Both the position numbers and the translations under genes were made by a program. A DNA stretch of 39,888 bases. Origin: Parabacteroides chinchillae (GTDB lineage: Bacteria > Bacteroidota > Bacteroidia > Bacteroidales > Tannerellaceae). The stretch is taken from NCBI RefSeq assembly GCF_900108035.1, contig NZ_FNVS01000025.1, positions 1 through 39,888 on the forward strand, written 5' to 3'. The notes below the pieces were generated by a model. It had not been told where the DNA came from, searched no databases, and saw nothing but the letters and a program-made list of their open reading frames with translations. Position 1 is the first letter of the stretch. Each line of letters begins with the position of its first letter. Shown here piece after piece: positions 35,218 to 39,888 of the stretch.

Positions 35218-37074
35218 ATGCAATTTAAATCATCCTCTATTATGACTGCTTTACTATCATATTTATGTCTTCTTTTCCTCTCTATCAGTGGAATGTTATT
35301 ATTATGTACCGTATTTGCGGCAAACGCAGACCTGGTAAACGGAATGGTGGCAGGAAAAACCTGCTGGTTTCATATTATGATGTTAGCTTTTGCAGCCAGC
35401 ACCTTATTTATGGAAATGGTCATTAAGAAAACCAACAATATTAAGTTCATGGCGGCAGACGGATTAATACTGTTATACGCCGCCATCATCCTGATGACCT
35501 ACAATTGGACACTAAACCCCGAACCGGAAAAATTATTATTCGGCGGACAACTGATTATGCTTTGGTTCATGATACGGCTGGCAATCAAGAACTATCCATC
35601 GTTGCTAATGTTCTTCATTTCCATCATTATATGCACCGGCATACTCGAAGCAGGATGGGGTATGATGCAATTGTACGGGCTCAAGATTTCCAACCATCCG
35701 CTTTTCAACCTTACCGGCTCTTTTTTCAATCCCGGGCCATTCAGCGGATATATCGCAGCAATCCTTCCTGTAAGTTTCGGAGTTATGCTACGATTCAGCA
35801 ACTGTAGGAAATTGGATCTATCCAATCCAAGAACAACACTTTACTATCTGGCATGGATATCCATTATCTCGATTACACTGATTCTTCCGGCAGGTATGAG
35901 CCGGTCGGCATGGATAGCTGCCACCGTATCCTGCATTTGGGTATATGTTACATACCGGATCGGCTGGAAAGGCATGTATACTTTTTGGGAAAAACATCGT
36001 AAAAAATGTATCGGTTTTCTGGTGCTGGGCATAGCAGCACTGTGCGTAGGGCTTGTTGCCATCTATACAATAAAGAAAGATTCGGCTAACGGTAGGTTAT
36101 TAATGTGGAGTATTACGGCAAAAGCAATAGAAAAGCATCCGTTAAAAGGTGTTGGCCTAGGGGGCTTTCCTGCTGTTTATGCGCAAACACAGGCGGAGTA
36201 TTTCGCCTCAGGAAAAGCCTCGGAAACAGAAAAGTTTGTAGCCGGTTGTCCGGAATATGCATTTAATGAATTTCTACAGATAGGATTGGAACAAGGTCTT
36301 TTAGGGCTTATCATTTTTCTTGTTTGGGTTGGTTTCGTTTTGTTTTACGGAATAAAAAGTAAACGGTACGGTACAACCGGAGGAATAATTGCACTCATGA
36401 TCTTTGCTTTTTCTTCTTATCCGTTCCAATTGCCGTCATTCTGGATTCTGCTCATTTTCTATTCGGTCATTTGTGTATCTACCAATAAAATAAAAGGAAA
36501 AAGCCTGGCCGGAAATCAAAGAAGGTTTCCGTATATCGGATTTATAACGGCACTTAGTTGCGGGCTATTGTTTATAGGACAAAAAGATATGCAAAATGTC
36601 TATACACAATGGTCGAGAGCCAAAGCATTATACAGTAACAAAGGCTACTGGGGAGCTCTAGACAGTTACATGATGCTATATCCCCAACTACGCCATAAGC
36701 ATGAATTTCTGTTTGAATATTCCCAATGCCTGAGCAAAACCGGAAAATACGAGCAGGCAAATGTATTACTACAACGAGCCATACAACTCAGTTCCGACCC
36801 TATGCTCTATTATATGATGGCAAAGAACGAGCAATCATTAAGAAAATACGACCAGGCTGAAAAACACTTACTCTACGCCATTAATATTTTACCCGAACGG
36901 ATTTACCCCTATTATCTGCTTGTCAAGTTATACGCTGAACCGGATTTCTATCAACCGGAGAAATTGAAAAACGCGGCTTACGTCGTAATGAACAAGCAAC
37001 CGAAGGTAGAAAGTACGGCTATAAAAGAAATGCGAAAAGAAGTCCGGAAACAGGTTTCATCTATGAGTCAATAA
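35218..37074 (+). CDS. O-antigen ligase-like (Wzy_C) membrane protein with TPR tail
   Basis: This 618-residue protein has about 10-12 TM helices in its first 430 residues and a soluble helical tail. The Wzy_C-type hallmark is seen as TGSFFNPGPFSGYIAAILPV (about 168-188) and in the large loop GRLLMWSITAKAIEKHPLKGVGLGGFPAVYA (cited in part), typical of O-antigen ligases and polymerases. The tail (about 460-610) holds TPR-like repeats: SQCLSKTGKYEQANVLLQRA and EQSLRKYDQAEKHLLYAI. Family members transfer or polymerise glycans, and some relatives glycosylate proteins. No other glycan genes are nearby, so a role in modifying an exported product of this operon is possible but unproven. It is the last gene of the operon. 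Confidence 0.82.
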   Translation: MQFKSSSIMTALLSYLCLLFLSISGMLLLCTVFAANADLVNGMVAGKTCWFHIMMLAFAASTLFMEMVIKKTNNIKFMAADGLILLYAAIILMTYNWTLNPEPEKLLFGGQLIMLWFMIRLAIKNYPSLLMFFISIIICTGILEAGWGMMQLYGLKISNHPLFNLTGSFFNPGPFSGYIAAILPVSFGVMLRFSNCRKLDLSNPRTTLYYLAWISIISITLILPAGMSRSAWIAATVSCIWVYVTYRIGWKGMYTFWEKHRKKCIGFLVLGIAALCVGLVAIYTIKKDSANGRLLMWSITAKAIEKHPLKGVGLGGFPAVYAQTQAEYFASGKASETEKFVAGCPEYAFNEFLQIGLEQGLLGLIIFLVWVGFVLFYGIKSKRYGTTGGIIALMIFAFSSYPFQLPSFWILLIFYSVICVSTNKIKGKSLAGNQRRFPYIGFITALSCGLLFIGQKDMQNVYTQWSRAKALYSNKGYWGALDSYMMLYPQLRHKHEFLFEYSQCLSKTGKYEQANVLLQRAIQLSSDPMLYYMMAKNEQSLRKYDQAEKHLLYAINILPERIYPYYLLVKLYAEPDFYQPEKLKNAAYVVMNKQPKVESTAIKEMRKEVRKQVSSMSQ

Positions 37075-37093
37075 AATCTTTCAATCGAAAACC

Positions 37094-37125
37094 TTGCTGT
37101 ATCGGGAATTGTTATTATATTTTTG
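37094..37125 (+). promoter_or_regulatory. Promoter of ahpC
   Basis: TTG of a -33-like CTTG (37093-37096) and TATTTTTG at 37118-37125 are 21 bp apart. The ahpC ATG is 47 bp further. An OxyR site is likely but I cannot define one by eye. Confidence 0.55.
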
Positions 37126-37172
37126 TGACATCAAACAAAATCAAATAATAATAATTTTATAAGGTATTAATC

Positions 37173-37739
37173 ATGGAAACAATTATTAATTCACAAATTC
37201 CCGAGTTCAGTGTCCAGGCATTCCATAATGGTAATTTCAAAACTGTAACTAACGAAGATTTAAAAGGCAAATGGGCTATCTTCTTCTTTTATCCGGCAGA
37301 CTTTACGTTTGTATGTCCGACCGAATTGGTAGATATGGCTGAAAAATACGATCAGTTCCAGGCTATGGGCGTAGAAATATACTCAATAAGTACAGATTCA
37401 CACTTCGTACATAAAGCATGGCACGACGCTTCCGAATCTATCCGTAAGATCAAATATCCGATGCTGGCAGACCCGACAGGTTTTCTTAGCCGCGCATTCG
37501 GTGTAATGATTGAAGAAGAAGGTATGGCATACCGAGGTACATTCCTTGTAAATCCGGAAGGTAAGATCAAAGTTGCCGAGATTCATGACAATGGTATCGG
37601 ACGTGATGCATCTGAATTGATGCGCAAAGTAGAAGCAGCTCAATTCGTGGCTTCACATCCGAACGAAGTTTGTCCGGCAAAATGGAAAAAAGGTGAAGCA
37701 ACACTGAAACCAAGTATTGATCTGGTCGGTAAGATCTAA
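37173..37739 (+). CDS. ahpC: Alkyl hydroperoxide reductase subunit C (peroxiredoxin)
   Basis: This typical 2-Cys peroxiredoxin reduces hydrogen peroxide and organic peroxides in the cytoplasm. It has 188 residues, with the peroxidatic Cys48 in DFTFVCPTE and the resolving Cys167 in NEVCPAKWKKG. FFFYPADFTFVCPTEL and YPMLADPTGFLSRAFGV are family hallmarks. It is the first gene of an ahpCF pair, with an intrinsic terminator between the genes. Its reducing partner AhpF is encoded next. Confidence 0.98.
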   Translation: METIINSQIPEFSVQAFHNGNFKTVTNEDLKGKWAIFFFYPADFTFVCPTELVDMAEKYDQFQAMGVEIYSISTDSHFVHKAWHDASESIRKIKYPMLADPTGFLSRAFGVMIEEEGMAYRGTFLVNPEGKIKVAEIHDNGIGRDASELMRKVEAAQFVASHPNEVCPAKWKKGEATLKPSIDLVGKI

Positions 37740-37753
37740 ATAAAACCAGACAG

Positions 37754-37785
37754 AGGCCGGCAAGATAAATTGCCGGCCTTTTTAT
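37754..37785 (+). terminator. Intrinsic terminator between ahpC and ahpF
   Basis: AGGCCGGCAA (37754-37763) pairs with TTGCCGGCCT (37770-37779) around GATAAA, and a T-run follows (TTTTTATTC). The stem is GC-rich and complete, yet ahpF starts only 23 bp later with no room for a separate promoter. Confidence 0.85.
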
Positions 37786-37807
37786 TCACTTCTCATACAT
37801 TACATAT

Positions 37808-39358
37808 ATGTTAGAATCAGCGTTAAAAGAACAATTAAAAGGTATTTTTGCCAATCTGGATGCAAATTATATCTTCGACATACAGGTAGCTCCCGGACAT
37901 GAGAGCCGCCAAGAGTTATTGGAACTACTGAACGACGTAGCCGACTGCTCCGATAAGATAAAGGTACAGGTTAAAGATAGCGAAGGACTTAAATTCACGC
38001 TACTGAAGAACGGACAGAAAACCGGAATCAACTTCCGTGCAGTTCCTAACGGACACGAATTTACATCTTTGCTACTTGCCGTACTGAATGCTGACGGAAA
38101 AGGAAAAAATTTTCCGGACGAAGCCGTATGCAACCGCGTGAAAGCATTAAACGGCCCTATAAATATCACGACTTATGTCTCGTTGACCTGTACTAATTGT
38201 CCGGATGTCGTACAAACATTAAATGCCATGACAACCCTGAACAACCAAATAACCAATACGACAGTAGACGGAGCCATCAACCAGGAAGAAGTAGAGTCGC
38301 TGAAGATACAGGCAGTTCCTTCGGTATATGCCGACGGTAAACTTATCCATGTAGGCCGGGGAGAGTTTGGCGAACTGTTAAGCAAGCTGGAAGAAAAATA
38401 CGGTGTTAACGAAAATGCCGTGGAGAAAACAGTCAAGACATACGATGTTATCGTACTGGGTGGCGGCCCTGCAGGTTCGTCCGCAGCAATCTATTCGGCC
38501 CGTAAAGGTTTGCAAGTAGCTGTTGTAGCCGAAAAAATAGGCGGGCAGGTAAAAGAAACTGTAGGAATAGAGAACCTGATCTCTATACCGGAAACTACCG
38601 GAAGCGAACTGGCCGATAATTTGAAAACGCACATGAACCGTTATCCTATCGACTTGTTGGAACACCGTAAGGTTGAAAAAGTTGAAGTCGCAGGGAAGGA
38701 CAAAATAATCACCACCTCTACCGGCGAGACATTTATTGCTCCGGCCTTAATCATCGCAACCGGCGCAAGCTGGCGGAAACTGAACATACAAGGCGAAGCA
38801 GAACACATAGGAAGAGGCGTTGCTTTCTGTCCGCATTGCGATGGGCCGTTCTATAAAGGCAAACATGTAGCCGTTGTAGGTGGTGGAAATTCAGGCATTG
38901 AAGCGGCTATCGACCTGGCTGGTATCTGTTCAAAAGTAACCGTACTTGAGTTTATGGATGAATTGAAAGCCGATCAGGTTCTGCAGGAAAAGGCGAAAAG
39001 CCTGCCCAACGTAGAAATATTCACCAGCTCACAAACAACAGAAGTAATCGGTAACGGAGAAAAAGTGACCGGCATTCGCGTAAAAGACCGTAAGACGGAA
39101 AAAGAACGTATTATTAATCTGGATGGAATTTTCGTACAAATCGGATTAGCAGCCAACAGCGGAATTTTCCGCGAACTGGTAGAGACAAACCGTCCCGGCG
39201 AAATTGTAATAGACACACATTGCCGTACAAACGTACCGGGTATCTACGCAGCAGGCGACGTCTCGACCGTACCCTTCAAACAGATCATCATCTCGATGGG
39301 CGAAGGAGCAAAAGCAGCCCTTTCAGCCTTTGAAGACCGGATGCGCGGAGTAATCTGA
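37808..39358 (+). CDS. ahpF: Alkyl hydroperoxide reductase subunit F
   Basis: This flavoprotein transfers electrons from NADH to AhpC. Its 516 residues comprise an N-terminal double thioredoxin-like domain (about 1-200) with redox Cys128-Cys131 in LTCTNCPD, an FAD-binding motif [14 protein letters not shown] (about 214-227), the second redox pair Cys341-Cys344 in FCPHCDGP and an NAD(P)H motif [12 protein letters not shown] (about 356-367). The closing FAD motif [16 protein letters not shown] is present. All catalytic parts are intact and the length is normal. It lies 68 bp after ahpC, downstream of a terminator, so its level probably depends on read-through. Confidence 0.97.
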   Translation: MLESALKEQLKGIFANLDANYIFDIQVAPGHESRQELLELLNDVADCSDKIKVQVKDSEGLKFTLLKNGQKTGINFRAVPNGHEFTSLLLAVLNADGKGKNFPDEAVCNRVKALNGPINITTYVSLTCTNCPDVVQTLNAMTTLNNQITNTTVDGAINQEEVESLKIQAVPSVYADGKLIHVGRGEFGELLSKLEEKYGVNENAVEKTVKTYDVIVLGGGPAGSSAAIYSARKGLQVAVVAEKIGGQVKETVGIENLISIPETTGSELADNLKTHMNRYPIDLLEHRKVEKVEVAGKDKIITTSTGETFIAPALIIATGASWRKLNIQGEAEHIGRGVAFCPHCDGPFYKGKHVAVVGGGNSGIEAAIDLAGICSKVTVLEFMDELKADQVLQEKAKSLPNVEIFTSSQTTEVIGNGEKVTGIRVKDRKTEKERIINLDGIFVQIGLAANSGIFRELVETNRPGEIVIDTHCRTNVPGIYAAGDVSTVPFKQIIISMGEGAKAALSAFEDRMRGVI

Positions 39359-39360
39359 AC

Positions 39361-39376
39361 TACCTACAAATAGGTA
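39361..39376 (+). terminator. Weak hairpin after ahpF
   Basis: TACCTA and TAGGTA pair across CAAA, followed by ATCTTT, immediately after the ahpF stop. The stem is only 6 bp and AT-rich, so termination is uncertain. Confidence 0.3.
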
Positions 39377-39583
39377 ATCTTTAAACCCGGTTTCCATGTA
39401 GCTTTGATACAACACGCAAAGGATTTAACGGAAGAAAAGTCGCAAAGCCTGAGCAGCTCGGTAGACTTTTACCACCGTTTTAAAAACGGAATAGACGAAC
39501 AGGGCAAAAACCGGGATTCGGCCTACATATATGACCCCGGAAACCCAAGGGGTTATTTTGCGGAGGCAAAGATTAGTTTCTAA
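39374..39583 (+). pseudogene. 3' remnant of an outer-membrane receptor gene
   Basis: This frame is open for 69 codons after the TAG at 39371 and ends with TAA at 39581-39583, with no in-frame ATG. The translation begins VIFKPGFHVALIQHAKDL and includes SSSVDFYHRFKNGIDEQGKN and YIYDPGNPRGYFAEAKISF. The final stretch, with alternating aromatic and polar residues and a terminal Phe, looks like the last beta-strands of a TonB-dependent receptor or similar barrel. Only the C-terminal end remains, directly after ahpF, so a deletion or recombination has probably removed the rest. A weaker alternative is chance coding. Confidence 0.5.
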
Positions 39584-39606
39584 TAGCGGAAAAAGATAAA
39601 AATCCC

Positions 39607-39614
39607 TATCTTTG
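39607..39614 (+). promoter_or_regulatory. -7 promoter box before the repeat ORF
   Basis: TATCTTTG matches TAnnTTTG fully. No -33 TTTG is found at the right spacing (TTTC at 39577-39580 is too far). It precedes the hairpin-rich region at the window end. Confidence 0.45.
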
Positions 39615-39669
39615 CCCCCGCAACATCTCATAAACAAGATGAAATACATTCCTTGTATAAGACATATAT

Positions 39670-39713
39670 CTGCGGAACATACATGTTCCGCAGTCCTTCT
39701 TCATGAAGAAGGA
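39670..39713 (+). repeat. Two abutting perfect inverted repeats
   Basis: CTGCGGAACA (39670-39679) and TGTTCCGCAG (39684-39693) form a 10-bp stem with loop TACA. Immediately after, TCCTTCTTCA and TGAAGAAGGA (39694-39713) form a perfect 20-bp palindrome that holds the ATG of the repeat ORF at its centre. Confidence 0.75.
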
Positions 39714-39888
39714 AATTTTGCAAAAAAAACGTAACCTTTCCTCCACCCGCCTTTTTCACGTAAAAAACAATCAAAACATAGCAGGCTGCAAGGGCAGCCT
39801 GCCCAAAACGTGTGTCCGTACCACACGGAAAACCTCCGTACACCTACAAAAGTATCACCAACGCACCGGCGGAGCCTCCGTACACCTA
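39703..39888 (+). CDS. Partial ORF of unknown function entering a 14-residue tandem repeat
   Basis: I do not recognise this protein. The frame from ATG 39703 stays open for 62 codons to the window end. It starts MKKEILQKKRNLSSTRLF, is strongly basic, and then shows TSVHLQKYHQRTGG followed by ASVHL at the last codon. The same 14-bp DNA repeat recurs at 39833 and 39875, a 42-bp step that keeps the frame, so a tandem repeat of 14 residues probably continues beyond the window. There is no Shine-Dalgarno site; the ATG lies inside a palindrome. The DNA is also hairpin-rich, so a repeated non-coding element is the alternative. Confidence 0.4.
   Translation, partial: MKKEILQKKRNLSSTRLFHVKNNQNIAGCKGSLPKTCVRTTRKTSVHLQKYHQRTGGASVHL
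39781..39827 (+). repeat. Two further hairpins inside the repeat ORF
   Basis: GCAGGCTGC (39781-39789) pairs with GCAGCCTGC (39794-39802) around AAGG, and CGTGTG (39809-39814) pairs with CACACG (39822-39827). Together with the upstream pair this makes four stems in about 160 bp. Confidence 0.65.
39833..39888 (+). repeat. 42-bp-period direct repeat at window end
   Basis: CCTCCGTACACCTA occurs at 39833-39846 and again at 39875-39888, which is the last base of the window. The step is 42 bp, so one full unit and the start of the next are visible. A related TCCGTACCACA stands at 39815. Confidence 0.7.

Noticed and set aside
39639-39734. 31-codon ORF upstream of and overlapping the repeat ORF
   Set aside because: It crosses the two inverted repeats and stops early; the overlapping frame from 39703 stays open and carries the periodic repeat.
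39628-39843. 71-codon minus-strand frame at the window end
   Set aside because: It mirrors the palindromes and repeats of the plus-strand frame and has no promoter; I cannot fully exclude it.
1-39888. tRNA, rRNA, CRISPR arrays, insertion sequences
   Set aside because: None seen on either strand by reading; no transposase-like ORF, no regular spacer array.

Overview
The window looks like a chromosomal segment of a gut-type Bacteroidales bacterium, probably Parabacteroides or a near relative (the genus is an inference). The evidence is Bacteroidetes-type promoters (TTTG, about 20 bp, then TAnnTTTG) in front of several genes, STN-TonB receptors with FecI/FecR regulators, DUF4249, an NVEALA-type peptide, BF3164-like and DUF1573 lipoproteins, BtuG-like propellers, and a moderately AT-rich composition. 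I saw no tRNA, rRNA, CRISPR array or insertion sequence.

Layout. (1) 304-9205, +: an efflux operon encoding an adaptor lipoprotein, an RND permease, a TolC-family channel and a second RND permease. (2) 9426-12900, +: carB of a eukaryote-like (CAD/CPS1-like) type without an adjacent carA. It is preceded by its own promoter, a short leader ORF and an intrinsic terminator whose stem begins at the leader stop codon, an arrangement resembling pyrBI attenuation. (3) 12990-15050, +: a membrane-bound sensor/LuxR-type regulator. (4) 15263-16639, +: a type II-like sulfide:quinone oxidoreductase with a twin-arginine-like leader. (5) 22497-16827, -: a vitamin B12 uptake operon with promoter, cobalamin riboswitch, BtuB-like receptor, two tandem BtuG-like surface lipoproteins and a BtuF-like binding protein. 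(6) 22580-23383, +: a secreted protein of unknown function. (7) 30390-23389, -: trpS, then an ECF sigma factor, an outer-membrane barrel, a FecR anti-sigma factor, an STN-TonB receptor and a DUF4249 lipoprotein, together a cell-surface signalling and uptake unit. (8) 30866-37074: a divergent unit with a ToxR-like membrane-anchored regulator (-) and, on +, an NVEALA-type peptide, a BF3164-like lipoprotein, a thioredoxin-like/DUF1573 lipoprotein, signal peptidase I and an O-antigen-ligase-like/TPR membrane protein. (9) 37118-39358, +: ahpC and ahpF separated by an intrinsic terminator. (10) 39359-39888: a short 3' remnant of an outer-membrane receptor, then a promoter-like box and a hairpin-rich ORF that runs off the window while entering a 14-residue (42-bp) tandem repeat.

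How the genes work together. In the B12 operon the riboswitch would shut expression off when cobalamin is plentiful; BtuG captures the ligand, BtuB imports it and BtuF binds it in the periplasm. The inner-membrane BtuC and BtuD are not encoded here. In the FecI/FecR unit, substrate binding to the STN receptor would signal through FecR to release the sigma factor. The strongest candidate for an undescribed system is the NVEALA locus: a membrane-tethered transcription factor facing a small double-glycine-bearing exported peptide, with its own signal peptidase, redox lipoprotein, propeller lipoprotein and a Wzy_C-like membrane enzyme.
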